Below, piece by piece: positions 8,129 through 17,900 of a stretch of DNA of 64,000 bases. The first letter of the stretch is position 1. Each line of letters begins with the position of its first letter. The stretch is from Clostridium ganghwense (GTDB taxonomy: Bacteria > Bacillota > Clostridia > Clostridiales > Clostridiaceae), in assembly GCF_026735165.1 (NCBI RefSeq), contig NZ_JAPQES010000001.1, forward strand, positions 1,116,001 to 1,180,000, in the 5' to 3' direction. The position numbers and the translations under genes were made by a program. Under the pieces are notes generated by a model that was not told the origin of the DNA, searched no databases, and was given only the letters and a program-made list of their open reading frames with translations.

Positions 8129-9020
8129 TCTTTTTCCTCCTTTCAAGCATATCTATAAATGCCTCTATTCTAGTATTAAATCCAGCTTCTCCTGTTTGTT
8201 CATCTATTTTTAAAACAAGAAATGGAAAATCTTTAACTGTATCCTTTATAAGTTCTATAACAACTGAATCTATCCCACAAGCAAAAGATGATATGTATAC
8301 TAAACCATCCACCTTTTTATTTAATGCAAGATATGCAGCAGCTCCATATGAATTTCTAGCAAAACTCCAGAAAGGTCTCTTGAAAAGTTTATCAACTTCT
8401 TTATCAATAGCTTCATTTGAAACAAATTCTTCTGTTATAATCCCCATTCCAAATTTATGAATTTTTTCTACCACATTCATATTAGTATATTTATCATAAA
8501 CATTATAAGGATGCCCTAATAAAGCAATATTTATTTTATATTCACTATCCTTTATCCCACATTTAAAATTCTTCTGTGCATTTTGAGCCTTCATATATGC
8601 CATATCTATAGCATGTAAATTGCCTGTTATCATAAGTCCTAATTTTTTTACCCATTCATACAAACCTTTTTTTGAATTCATATATAAAGGTAGTTCTGTA
8701 ATCCTAGGCATATCTTGTATACTATACTTTATCATTTCAGGAAGTCCACAAAATTTAGGACAAATATATTCTTTATCTCTAATACACATAATTCTAGGAA
8801 CAATTATAAGATCACATTTATCTTTTATACTAGCTACATGACCATGAAAAACCTTAATTGGTAAACACGCCTCGTCCACACAATATTTCACTCCATCATT
8901 GAGTATCGTTTTATTTGTATCATTAGAAATAATAATTTCGGCGCCAAGTTCCTTTAAAAATGTCTCTATAAAAGGATAATATTTGTAATACAAAAGTCCT
9001 TTTGGTATTCCTATTTTCAT
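8100..9020 (-). CDS. 2-hydroxyacyl-CoA dehydratase-like protein (DUF2229/HgdB type)
   Basis: 306 residues, with AAAGGAGG before ATG 9020. It begins MKIGIPKGLLYY and carries CVDEACLPIKVFHGH, CPKFCGLPEMIKY and SSFACGIDSVV, the conserved cysteines of the dehydratase-like fold. It is the first gene of the three-gene operon, and its end overlaps the next gene by 29 bp. It resembles the next protein in plan (a C-terminal DEQTGEAG..TRIEAFIDMLERRK against DEMTGEGG..TRIEAFLDLLERRK), so the two are probably ancient paralogues forming a heterodimer. The biochemical substrate is unknown. Confidence 0.75.
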   Translation of the reverse strand: MKIGIPKGLLYYKYYPFIETFLKELGAEIIISNDTNKTILNDGVKYCVDEACLPIKVFHGHVASIKDKCDLIIVPRIMCIRDKEYICPKFCGLPEMIKYSIQDMPRITELPLYMNSKKGLYEWVKKLGLMITGNLHAIDMAYMKAQNAQKNFKCGIKDSEYKINIALLGHPYNVYDKYTNMNVVEKIHKFGMGIITEEFVSNEAIDKEVDKLFKRPFWSFARNSYGAAAYLALNKKVDGLVYISSFACGIDSVVIELIKDTVKDFPFLVLKIDEQTGEAGFNTRIEAFIDMLERRKKIESHVSAHG

Positions 9021-9170
9021 ACCCTACCTCCTTTAACTTCCCCCATAACTTTACATCATTTATTATTGAACAACTTTTTCTTTTTTATTCATAACTTATG
9101 TAATAATAACAAATAGAAGTAAATATATTAAATAGTGCCACATAAACCTCCCATCATCCTTCACGGGAAA

Positions 9171-9217
9171 AATAAAAATGCAGAATTCAGATAAAATCTA
9201 AATTCTGCATTTTTATT
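9171..9217 (-). terminator. Terminator after the chemoreceptor gene
   Basis: 17-nt arms (9171-9187 and 9201-9217, core aaaaatgcagaatt) separated by a 13-nt loop, followed on the minus strand by a T-rich stretch. It sits 38 bp past the 9256 stop. Confidence 0.75.
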
Positions 9218-9255
9218 TTTGGCTCTGTTTTAAAAGAATTTTAATTCTTTTTTAG

Positions 9256-11256
9256 TTATTCAATTTTGAACTTATCGACTTTTTCTACAAGTCCCGCAAT
9301 TTCTTCATCAATTTGTACTGCTAAGCCTGATAATTCTTCTGCAGAGGCATTCATCTCTTCTGATGCTGCATTTATTTCCTCACTAGATGCAGATACCTCT
9401 TCTGCCACAGCGGACACACTTTGCACCTTATTTTCAATAACTTCCTTAGCCTTTATAACGTCTTCTATAGCCTTATTAGTTTCATCTACAAGAGGCTGTA
9501 TTGATTTTACAGCACCAAGAATATCATTAAATGAAACCATTGTATTATTAGCAACTGTTACTTCTTCATCTATAAGCATCTTCATGTTACCAGAATTTAA
9601 TTGAACTTCTCCCATTTCATTTCCCACACTTTTAACTAATGCTATTATCTCTTCTGAGGAATCTTTTGTTTGTTCTGCTAATTTTCTAACCTCTTCTGCA
9701 ACCACTGCAAATCCACGTCCTGCTTCTCCTGCTCTAGCTGCTTCAATATTTGCATTTAATGCTAGTAAATTAGTTTGCTCAGATATATCATTTATTACAT
9801 CAGTTATGTTTCCTATCTTAGAAATAGATTCAGAAAGACTGTTTATTTTTTCTATAGTTGCTGCAAAAGATACCTGAATAGATTCTATATACATCATAAG
9901 AGCATCTATTTGTTCTTTTCCATACTCAGCTTTATTTTCAGCGTCTTTTGTTTCATTGTTTACATTCCTAACTTTACTTTTAATATCACTAAGTTCATTA
10001 TTAAAGTTAGCTAAAAGACTTACAGCTTCCATTAGTTCATTAGCTTGAGATGCTGACCCTTGTGCAATATCCTGTATAGCTGTAGCTACTTCATTAGAAG
10101 CTGCTGTCAATTCTTGCGACGTAGCTGCTAATGTATCACCTATTTCATTCACTCTTGAAGAACTATCTTTTACTCCTTTTATAGAGCCTTTAACTTCTCC
10201 TAATGTATGATTTAAACTATTAGACATTTGTGAAATTTCATCATTTCCTTTAGCTTGTACACCTACAGTGAAATCTCCCTTTGACACTTTATCCATAACA
10301 TCTGAAACAGCTTCAATTGGTTTTGTTAATCTTTTAGCCATATTTAAGGAAATTACAATAGTTGCAGCAACAGCAATAGCTATAACTATTAATATTATTT
10401 TTACTATAGAATCACTTACTTTTGTAAGCTCTTTTATTGGTATTGTAGCTATATATGTCCATCCAGTCTTAGAGTCTGTTTCATAAGATATTAATTTTTC
10501 AACACCATTGTAAGTATAGCTATCTATCCCGTTCTTAGTATCCAATATATTTTGTCCAATATCTATTTTAAGGAGATTTTTCTTTAATATTTCTTCTTTA
10601 TTTGGATGCATTATAGTAGTTCCATCTTCTACTGCTATAAATATGTATCCTGTATCCCCTATCTTTATATTATCTATATACATTTCTGATATTTTTGTTA
10701 AATCTACTACTTGCATTAGAACTCCACTTATTTGATTAGTTACATCAAGTATAGGTTCTGCTATTACAATAATAGGATTTCCTGTTACTATACTACTTTT
10801 TACAGGTGATATATAAGTTTTCTTATTTTTCATTACTTCCATAAAATAAATCACTTTACTTAAATCTTTACTTTTAAGATCCCCTGTACCATCTACAACA
10901 CATTTTCCCTTTATGTCTAATATAGCTATATTTTCTTGATATCCATAGTCTTTCATCATATCTTCAAAGCTTTCTTTTACTTTGCTACCTTTAAACACAT
11001 CTTCCTGTCCTAGGTTAATACTATACATATATTCATTTAGGATATTCTTTTTAGCTGTTTGTCTACCTACTTTTTGTATAAGTTCCATTACATTTTCAAT
11101 AGATTTTTTAGCAAATTTTTGTTGATTTTGTAGGTTTACTTTTGCATCAGCAATTCCATCTTTGTGGGATGTTTCATAAATTATAATTCCTGCTACAATA
11201 ACTGGTATAAGTGCGAATGCAATAAACATGGAAATAAATTTACTCTTTAATTTCAT
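9256..11256 (-). CDS. Methyl-accepting chemotaxis protein with dCache sensor
   Basis: 666 residues from ATG 11256, which follows AGGAGGGG; an upstream in-frame start lacks a site. A membrane segment near residues 7-27 is followed by an extracellular dCache-type sensor (about 35-275), a second membrane segment near 285-305, HAMP ([20 protein letters not shown]) and a cytoplasmic signalling domain. The hairpin signature is [20 protein letters not shown] followed by [20 protein letters not shown]. The C-terminus lacks a CheR-docking pentapeptide. It would relay a small-molecule signal, by family an amino acid or organic acid, to CheA. It is monocistronic; no other chemotaxis gene is in the window. 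Confidence 0.92.
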   Translation of the reverse strand: MKLKSKFISMFIAFALIPVIVAGIIIYETSHKDGIADAKVNLQNQQKFAKKSIENVMELIQKVGRQTAKKNILNEYMYSINLGQEDVFKGSKVKESFEDMMKDYGYQENIAILDIKGKCVVDGTGDLKSKDLSKVIYFMEVMKNKKTYISPVKSSIVTGNPIIVIAEPILDVTNQISGVLMQVVDLTKISEMYIDNIKIGDTGYIFIAVEDGTTIMHPNKEEILKKNLLKIDIGQNILDTKNGIDSYTYNGVEKLISYETDSKTGWTYIATIPIKELTKVSDSIVKIILIVIAIAVAATIVISLNMAKRLTKPIEAVSDVMDKVSKGDFTVGVQAKGNDEISQMSNSLNHTLGEVKGSIKGVKDSSSRVNEIGDTLAATSQELTAASNEVATAIQDIAQGSASQANELMEAVSLLANFNNELSDIKSKVRNVNNETKDAENKAEYGKEQIDALMMYIESIQVSFAATIEKINSLSESISKIGNITDVINDISEQTNLLALNANIEAARAGEAGRGFAVVAEEVRKLAEQTKDSSEEIIALVKSVGNEMGEVQLNSGNMKMLIDEEVTVANNTMVSFNDILGAVKSIQPLVDETNKAIEDVIKAKEVIENKVQSVSAVAEEVSASSEEINAASEEMNASAEELSGLAVQIDEEIAGLVEKVDKFKIE

Positions 11257-11387
11257 CTCTTCCCCTCCTATAGATATCTTTATAAAATAATACAACATCA
11301 CCGATTTTTTTACAACTTCCCCTTAAAAGTACATATTTTTTTCATATTTTTTACTTATTTTTAAAATAGATATTAATATAAACAAAA

Positions 11388-11425
11388 AACTTCTGAAATG
11401 AAATTGTAATTTCATTTCAGAAGTT
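11388..11425 (-). terminator. Terminator after the DMT transporter pair
   Basis: Perfect 18-bp stem (11388-11405 with 11408-11425) with a minimal gt loop and a minus-strand T-run (gttttttgttt). It lies 47 bp past the 11472 stop. Confidence 0.8.
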
Positions 11426-11471
11426 AATTAAAATTCTTTTATACTAAAACCACCTATTAATTTTAAACAAG

Positions 11472-12329
11472 TTAACTAACTGCAACTTTTCTTCCTTGTA
11501 AATATACTATAATGGCCATTATAACTATTATGCATCCACCTACAATACTTAACATATCGGGAACTTCATTCCAAACAAAGAAACCTATTACAGCTGAAAA
11601 GATTATATTGGTATAATTATATATTGCTACCTCTGAAGCTGGTGCATATTTATATGAATATGTTAGTGCAAATTGTGCTATAGCAGCAAAAATTCCTGTT
11701 AAAATCAAGTACATAAATTGTGCACCAGTTGGCATCACAAAATTTACAAGCATAAAAGGAAGAGTTCCAATAACCGATACAAATGAAAAATAAAAAACTA
11801 TGATTGAAGGATTTTCTCTATCCTTTAAAAATCTTACTAAAGTATATGCTGCTCCTGCAAATGCAGCTGATAAAAAACCAGCTATTGATGGAATAATACT
11901 TAAATTCCATTGAGGCTTTATAACTAAAAGTGCTCCTAAAAATACCACAATCATAGAAATAATCTTCATAGGTGTTAATTTTTCATTTAAGAATATTACA
12001 GCAAAAAAAGTCACAAAAAATGGCGATAATTTATTAAGCATAGCTGAATCAGCAAGATATAAATTATTTATAGAATAAAAATATAAAAATACTCCTATAA
12101 GACCTAGAAGCGCTCTTGCTATTAGATACTTTTGATTCTCCCTTTTTCCAAACATGCTTTCACTACTTCTCTTAATAGCCCCAAAAGCGACAAAAAGACT
12201 TATTAAATTTCTAAAAAACACTTTTTCAAATACAGGAATGTCTCCAGCTAATTTAACCATTGCCGCCATAAATCCAAAACATAATGCAGAGAAAAGCATA
12301 TATACTACTGCCCTTGATTTATTATTCAT
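11472..12329 (-). CDS. EamA/DMT-family transporter
   Basis: 285 residues with ten predicted membrane helices in two EamA repeats (residues about 5-135 and 145-280). It starts MNNKSRAVVYMLFSALCFGFM after AAGGAGGTAA. Characteristic stretches are FFRNLISLFVAFGAIKR, ADSAMLNKLSPFFVTFFA, EKLTPMKIISMIVVFLGALL and KYAPASEVAIYNYTNIIFSA. It is closely related to the gene just upstream (29 bp gap), so they are a tandem duplication in one operon. Members export or import small metabolites such as amino acids; the substrate is not predictable. The two may work as a heterodimer or on separate substrates. Confidence 0.85.
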   Translation of the reverse strand: MNNKSRAVVYMLFSALCFGFMAAMVKLAGDIPVFEKVFFRNLISLFVAFGAIKRSSESMFGKRENQKYLIARALLGLIGVFLYFYSINNLYLADSAMLNKLSPFFVTFFAVIFLNEKLTPMKIISMIVVFLGALLVIKPQWNLSIIPSIAGFLSAAFAGAAYTLVRFLKDRENPSIIVFYFSFVSVIGTLPFMLVNFVMPTGAQFMYLILTGIFAAIAQFALTYSYKYAPASEVAIYNYTNIIFSAVIGFFVWNEVPDMLSIVGGCIIVIMAIIVYLQGRKVAVS

Positions 12330-12357
12330 TATTTACCTCCTTAGTTAAAATAATATT

Positions 12358-13227
12358 CTATTTATTTTCTTGAATTTTTATTTGTCTTTTACCATAATAG
12401 AAGTTCATTCCTCCTGCTGCTATTATTAAGACTCCTCCCATAAAACTTAATATATCCGGATATTCTTTTAAAACTATAAATCCTAAAATTGTAGAAAAAA
12501 TTATAGTTGCATAGCTATATATTGATATCTCTCCTGCTGGAGCAAATTTATATGCAAGAGTCATGTAGCTTTGTCCACCTACCCAGAATAACCCCATAGC
12601 TATAAGCATAATAACTTGTATGTAACTTGGAACTTTAAACTTCATTATCATTATAGGTAATGTTCCTATCATTGACACTAGAGAAAAGTAAAAAAGTATA
12701 GTTGAAAAATCTTCTTTATCTCCTAAAAACCTTAATAAGGTATACGCTGCTCCTGAAAAGATTGCTGATAAAACTCCTGAAAAGGCTGGTAATGCATCTA
12801 AATTAAATTGAGGTTTTATTACTAAAAGGGCTCCCAAAAATACTAATAATAAAATTGGTATCTGTGCTTTACTTAATTTCTCTTTTAGAAATATAAAAGC
12901 AAATATAATAACAAAAAATGGTGATAATTTATTCAATATAGATGAATCAGCTAATAATAATTTTGATATAGAATAGAAGTTTGTTATCAACGCTAAATAT
13001 CCAAACAAAGCTCTAGTAAATAAATATTTACGACTTTCTTTATGTCCAAATAAATTTCTTTTGTTTTTTCTAGCTATAATATATGCAAATATAAGACTTG
13101 CGCCATTCATGAAAAATATTCTTTGAAACATAGGAATATCTCCTGAAACTTTTATCATAACATTCATAAAAGAAAAAGAAAGACATGACAACAGCATATA
13201 TAATACAGCCTTTGATTTATTCTCCAT
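12358..13227 (-). CDS. EamA/DMT-family transporter (tandem paralogue)
   Basis: 289 residues from ATG 13227, preceded by GGAGGAG. A longer in-frame reading reaching 13371 runs into a repeat element and has no ribosome site, so it was rejected. The ten-helix EamA plan is clear: MENKSKAVLYMLLSCLSF, ADSSILNKLSPFFVIIFAF, FLGALLVIKPQFNLDALPAF and KFAPAGEISIYSYATIIFS. It is about as long as its downstream paralogue and shares most motif positions. As first gene of the pair it probably carries the promoter, which would lie in or beside the repeat element at 13281-13502. Confidence 0.85.
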   Translation of the reverse strand: MENKSKAVLYMLLSCLSFSFMNVMIKVSGDIPMFQRIFFMNGASLIFAYIIARKNKRNLFGHKESRKYLFTRALFGYLALITNFYSISKLLLADSSILNKLSPFFVIIFAFIFLKEKLSKAQIPILLLVFLGALLVIKPQFNLDALPAFSGVLSAIFSGAAYTLLRFLGDKEDFSTILFYFSLVSMIGTLPIMIMKFKVPSYIQVIMLIAMGLFWVGGQSYMTLAYKFAPAGEISIYSYATIIFSTILGFIVLKEYPDILSFMGGVLIIAAGGMNFYYGKRQIKIQENK

Positions 13228-13280
13228 ATTTCTCCTCCATAAAGTAAACATACTTTTCATTGTAACACAATATAAGAATA

Positions 13281-13502
13281 TTGCGAAGCAACATTCAGTA
13301 ACCAGTAACCAGTAGCCAGAAAGAAAAAAGAAAAGAAGATTAAAGAATTTAAATTCAGTAAAAATAAACATTAAAAAAGAGCAAGAATATAGAGAATCTC
13401 TATGTTCTTGCTCTTTCTTTTATTTAAGTTTAGATTTTGCCTTAGCAAAACTTCTTTTACTGGTACCTGGCTACTGGTTACTATAATAAAATTGCGTCGC
13501 AA
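13281..13502. repeat. MITE-like intergenic repeat, copy A
   Basis: About 222 bp with imperfect terminal inverted repeats. One end reads ttgcgaagcaa then agtaaccagt; the other, reversed, reads ttgcgacgcaa then agtaaccagtagccag. The centre holds a strong hairpin (agagcaagaatatagag / ctctatgttcttgctct). A second copy in opposite orientation lies at 35953-36152. No coding sequence. It abuts the stop codon of the membrane ferredoxin gene. Confidence 0.75.
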
Positions 13503-13504
13503 TT

Positions 13505-14155
13505 TTATTCAATTATGCATTTTTTAGGACACACATTTACACATTCACCACATTGAATACAATCTGGATGGCTTAAAATATCTCCTTTATAATCATATGG
13601 AACTATTCCCATAGGACACTTCTTTTGACATAGCTTACATGAAACACAAGAAGCTTCTACAGTTAAGCCTTTTTTATTCTTTTTAAAATATGATACACCT
13701 GCCGCTATACTTCCCATAGGACAAAAATTACACCAAGTTCTATGATTAAAAAAGAAAGATAATACTATCCCAACTATAGTGGTAACAACTATCATTCTAT
13801 AAAATACCATACCAATACCAGCAATATCTCCCCAATTTTTATATACTCCACTGCCAAACATATAAAACATAAAAATTATAACTAAAGTTCTAAAAGTTTT
13901 TGACTTTAAAAAGTTAGGTACAGGTCTTTTCTTGCTATATCTAGAAATTACATTATCATAAAAACTACCTCTAGGACATATATTTCCACACCAAAATCTT
14001 CCTTTGTTGAAAATAGCCAACACTATAGGCCCTAACATACAAATAACAGCACCTAATGCAATTCTTATATCAAATAATCCCGCAAGGATAAATAACAACA
14101 TTAAAATAAATCCGTATTTTTTCCAATATTTTAATAATCCTTTCAATACTTTCAC
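13505..14155 (-). CDS. Membrane-bound 4Fe-4S ferredoxin (NapH/CcoG-like polyferredoxin)
   Basis: 216 residues. About four membrane helices carry two CxxxCP motifs (FWCGNICPRGS and TWCNFCPMGS), and a soluble C-terminal domain holds two 4Fe-4S motifs (CVSCKLCQKKCPMG and CIQCGECVNVCPKKC). Proteins of this plan pass electrons between the membrane and iron-sulfur partners. The TAA stop lies at the edge of repeat copy A. The upstream region has a ATACCC-N5-GGGTAT palindrome of the kind bound by CsoR-family repressors, suggesting response to copper or to persulfide. No redox partner is encoded nearby. The electron donor and acceptor are unknown. Confidence 0.82.
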   Translation of the reverse strand: MKVLKGLLKYWKKYGFILMLLFILAGLFDIRIALGAVICMLGPIVLAIFNKGRFWCGNICPRGSFYDNVISRYSKKRPVPNFLKSKTFRTLVIIFMFYMFGSGVYKNWGDIAGIGMVFYRMIVVTTIVGIVLSFFFNHRTWCNFCPMGSIAAGVSYFKKNKKGLTVEASCVSCKLCQKKCPMGIVPYDYKGDILSHPDCIQCGECVNVCPKKCIIE

Positions 14156-14169
14156 TCCTTTTTTATTTT

Positions 14170-14186
14170 ATACCCCTGTAGGGTAT
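14170..14186. promoter_or_regulatory. CsoR/CstR-like operator
   Basis: atacccctgtagggtat: 6-nt arms ATACCC and GGGTAT with a 5-nt centre, 15 bp before the membrane ferredoxin start. C-tract/G-tract palindromes of this form are typical of the CsoR/RcnR/CstR repressor family. The regulator gene is not in the window. Confidence 0.5.
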
Positions 14187-14251
14187 GTAGAAATTTTAAT
14201 ATATTTTTTTGTATCTGTCAACATATTATAAAAAGTTTTTAAAACAAAAAT

Positions 14252-14285
14252 AAGCTTAAAGGCACTATTATATGTCTTTAAGCTT
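14252..14285 (-). terminator. Terminator after the DUF488 gene
   Basis: Arms aagcttaaaggca (14252-14264) and tgtctttaagctt (14273-14285) with a T-rich minus-strand tail (atttttgtttt). It begins 24 bp past the 14309 stop. Confidence 0.7.
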
Positions 14286-14308
14286 GTTTCTATTTTCTTT
14301 TATTTTTC

Positions 14309-14956
14309 TCAATTATAATTTTTATTAATTTCTCTCCACTTCATCCTATACCCTTGTTCTATTATCTTTTTCTTAACTTCTTTTTCAGATATATCATCAT
14401 ACTTTACAGAATGTAATATATCCTGAAGACTAATTTCTACTAACTTACTTTTTAATATAGGCTCGTAGGTTATAAAAAGTTCTTCTTCAATCCAAGATTG
14501 ACTTTTAGTATTATTTTCGTCAATTATATGTTCTATACAAAATCCCTTTTTACTCAATATATATCCTATCAAAATACTTCTATGACAATTTAGAGGATTT
14601 CTTTCCGAACACATAATTGCTATTCTTTCACCTTTTTTTATTAGCTCTATGACTTTATGTATTCCTTTTTTGAATAGATCACACTCAATAACCTTATCAA
14701 AAAATATATTTTTCTCTTTATCTATTATCCCTTGTTCCATTCTCCTTGCCCCTAATTCTTTACTACAACAAATATAATTTATACCATCATCTTTTAATCT
14801 TGCCTCTAAAAATTTTCTATTAAAAACTTCTGTATATTTTGGGGCAGCATAGGGTACATTTCTTACATCCACAATGCAGTGAATCTTATATTCTTTAACA
14901 ATATCAATAAACTCATCTAAACTTCTTGTAGAGTGACCTATAGTATAACACACCAT
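14309..14956 (-). CDS. DUF488 family protein
   Basis: 215 residues from ATG 14956, seven bases after GGTGGAGG. The DUF488 hallmarks are CYTIGHSTRSLDEFI at the start, DVRNVPYAAPKYTEVFNRKF, and CSERNPLNCHRSILIGYIL, whose cysteines and histidine are the likely active-site cluster. The biochemical function of the family is not established; it is widely seen near DNA-processing and stress genes. It follows the large helicase-nuclease gene by 27 bp on the same strand and shares its terminator, so the two are almost certainly one operon. The C-terminal 60 residues beyond the core are unrecognised. Confidence 0.8.
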   Translation of the reverse strand: MVCYTIGHSTRSLDEFIDIVKEYKIHCIVDVRNVPYAAPKYTEVFNRKFLEARLKDDGINYICCSKELGARRMEQGIIDKEKNIFFDKVIECDLFKKGIHKVIELIKKGERIAIMCSERNPLNCHRSILIGYILSKKGFCIEHIIDENNTKSQSWIEEELFITYEPILKSKLVEISLQDILHSVKYDDISEKEVKKKIIEQGYRMKWREINKNYN

Positions 14957-14983
14957 CTTAATGCCTCCACCTATCAAAATATT

Positions 14984-17900
14984 TTATGCTATTCCTCTAT
15001 TTATCTCTGCATTCTTAATTTTTCTCCAAAGTTTATTCATTGTCTCTTCTGGATTCCTATAAAATTCACTTCCATTTATCTTAAAAAATTTCCATCCAAC
15101 CCTTTCTAGACACATTTGTTTTTTATACTCTTCTTCCCAATTATCTATCTTATTTGCTTTGTCTCCATTGCATTCTATAGCAAATTTATTATGAAGTCCT
15201 TCTATTACGAAATCAATCTTATAGTTTCCAACTACAACTTGAGGTTTAACTTCATATTCTCTTTTCTTTATCATTCTATAAACATCTTTTTGAAATTCAG
15301 ATTCAAAGATATTTTTTAAATCAATATTTTTATTGTTATTTTTATTAATATTAATACAATAACTTAAAAGCTTTGAACGGACACACCTTGAATTTAAATT
15401 CTCCAAATCTACAGAATGGAATATCCACATTTGATTTCTAGCCCTACTTGCCGCTACATTAAATCTCTTTATATCAGTTTCCTTAGTTAAAGCAGTAAAC
15501 TTAACATTATTTGCGATAACCATAGATAGAAAAATTATGTCCCTTTCATCTCCTTGAAACGAATAAGCATTTCCACAAATAATCTCTCTTTCATTCATTT
15601 CTCTCTCTCCGATTTTCTTTCTTAGCAAATTTTCTATAAGCTCTGATTGAGAATCTCCTAAAAGAGAAATTACTCCCATAGTCATTCCGTCATACCTTGG
15701 TTCCTTACAGCATTCAGTAATCTTATTAGTCAAAGCTTCAGCTTCTTTAACATTTATAGGCTTTAATTTGTCTCTTTCTCCTTCTACTTTTATGTTTTTG
15801 ATTGGAAAACCTAATTTTTCACTACTGTTGAATTGTCTAAGAGGTATAATTTCATTTGAATAGCATAAATTGTTACTAAAATCTATTATTTCTGGTACGC
15901 ATCTAAAGTGTTCTTTAAGCATGATTCTATTCGGAAATATTCTAAGGGCAGTATTATAAAGACTTGTTTTCATATCGAACCATTCTGAATGAGGTATATT
16001 TTGCAAATGTTTATCTATAAGTTCTTGTATCTTATCCATATTAAAACCTACAGCCTCAGGGCTTATCTGGTTATCATCGCCAACTATAACAGCTTTTTTT
16101 CCTCTAAATAAAGCTGATATACCAAAAATGTCACACTGGCTGCTTTCATCAATTATTACTACATCAAACAGATCATTTGAAAGAGTAAAGTTTTCAATAA
16201 CTTTGTTTAAAGGCATTATCCATATAGGAATTATATCCTTACATTTTGACATTTCTCTTTGTGCTAACTTTTTATACATACCTGAATGCTTTCCTGTACC
16301 TTGCCCTATTCTTTTAACAGCATCTAACCATGCATATAAGCTTCGTTTTTCTGATTCACCAATTTTATTTACTTGATTATACCATGCCTTTTTAACAACT
16401 ATTTGTTTAATAAGTTTGCTTTCTCTTTCTTTCTCTTTTTCTATATTTTCTTCTATCTCATCAAATTTAAATTCATGTGCTTTATTTAAAATATTATCTA
16501 ATTGTCTCCATCTCCAAGCAATACTAAAATTCTTATATTTAACTAACATATTTAACTTATCTTCATCATTGATAATCCTTTGTACAAGTTTTGGACAATC
16601 TTCATTTATTTTCTGTAATAATATGTTTATTTCTTTAAACTTTGGTGCTATTTCCTTAAATTTATCTAACTTTTCATAGGCTTTCCTTACTGTTCTAATA
16701 TCATTACTATGAATAGCTTGTGCAATTTCTTCAAAACCTTTAATATTAGAAATAATCTTTTCTGAGTTTGTTATATATGTTTTTATACTCTCATATTCAT
16801 TTAAATATTTAATACTCAGTATTCCATTTTTTAAATGTTTATACGTCTCTTTATTACACCAATCTATTTCACTGAGAAAAGCAATATTTCTCATGGAAAC
16901 TACTATTTTATTTTTTACTACCTTATCCCAATTAATTAAAGTATCTATTTTATTCATCTTTTCTTCTAAACTAGCTAGTACAGTTAAATTAACCTCCTCT
17001 ATTTCTTCACCTTCATATTCTCTCATAGAACTATTCCAAAGTTTTCTTAAACTTTGTTCAACATAACGCTGTTCAATATATTTTTTTGCTATCCTAGCTT
17101 GTTCCTTGTTTTCTATAGATTTATTATCTACCCTACACTTTTCAAGTATACTTTGACACTCTGGATGTAAAATCCTAAATAATTTATTTATTTTTCCCTT
17201 TTGTTCATACTGCTTGTACACAATATTATATGACTGTGCCAAAGTAACAATATCCATGTTTTCAGGGATTTCAACATAATGCCCATTAATTTCTTTTATA
17301 ATACTACAAATTTTTTTAACATAAAAATTGCATCTCAAAAGCATTTGTTGAAATACTATTCTTATTGTTTCACTTTGACAAGAAGATTCTAGAATATTCT
17401 CCAACCAAGTATTTTCTATTTCACATAAGAAATTTTCTGTACTCTCTAGAAGATTTATTATTCTGTTGTAATCATAATCTACATTATAAGACACACACCA
17501 GTCTTTAATTATGTTTTTATAATAACCATAATTATTTTTCAACTCCAAAAACCGTTCCATTTTTGAAGTGATTTCTAAACATGATGGTATATTATAAAGT
17601 AAATTTTCTATACTCGAAAATTGAATTATATCTTCTTTATTAGTATTACTTAGTAGATATATTAATCTTGAAAATTTAGCATCTGTTATAGGACATTTCT
17701 GCACAGATTTTATTTCATCTTCTATCCACGAATATTGATTTTCATTTTTTTTAACCCATTTTGCTATATTTAATAATTTATAATATTTACCACAATATTG
17801 TATGTTTCCATTTTCTATTTTTTCTACTTTCTCAAGTTTATTATATAATTCCTTTTGATTATCTCTACATTTGATTAATTCTTCTTGTAAGCTTTCTCTA

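Noticed and set aside
12154..12348. Small plus-strand frame opposite the DMT pair
   Set aside because: Antisense to a conserved gene and without a start signal.
13228..13371. N-terminal extension of the DMT transporter
   Set aside because: The extension is translated from the repeat element and lacks a ribosome site; ATG 13227 has one.
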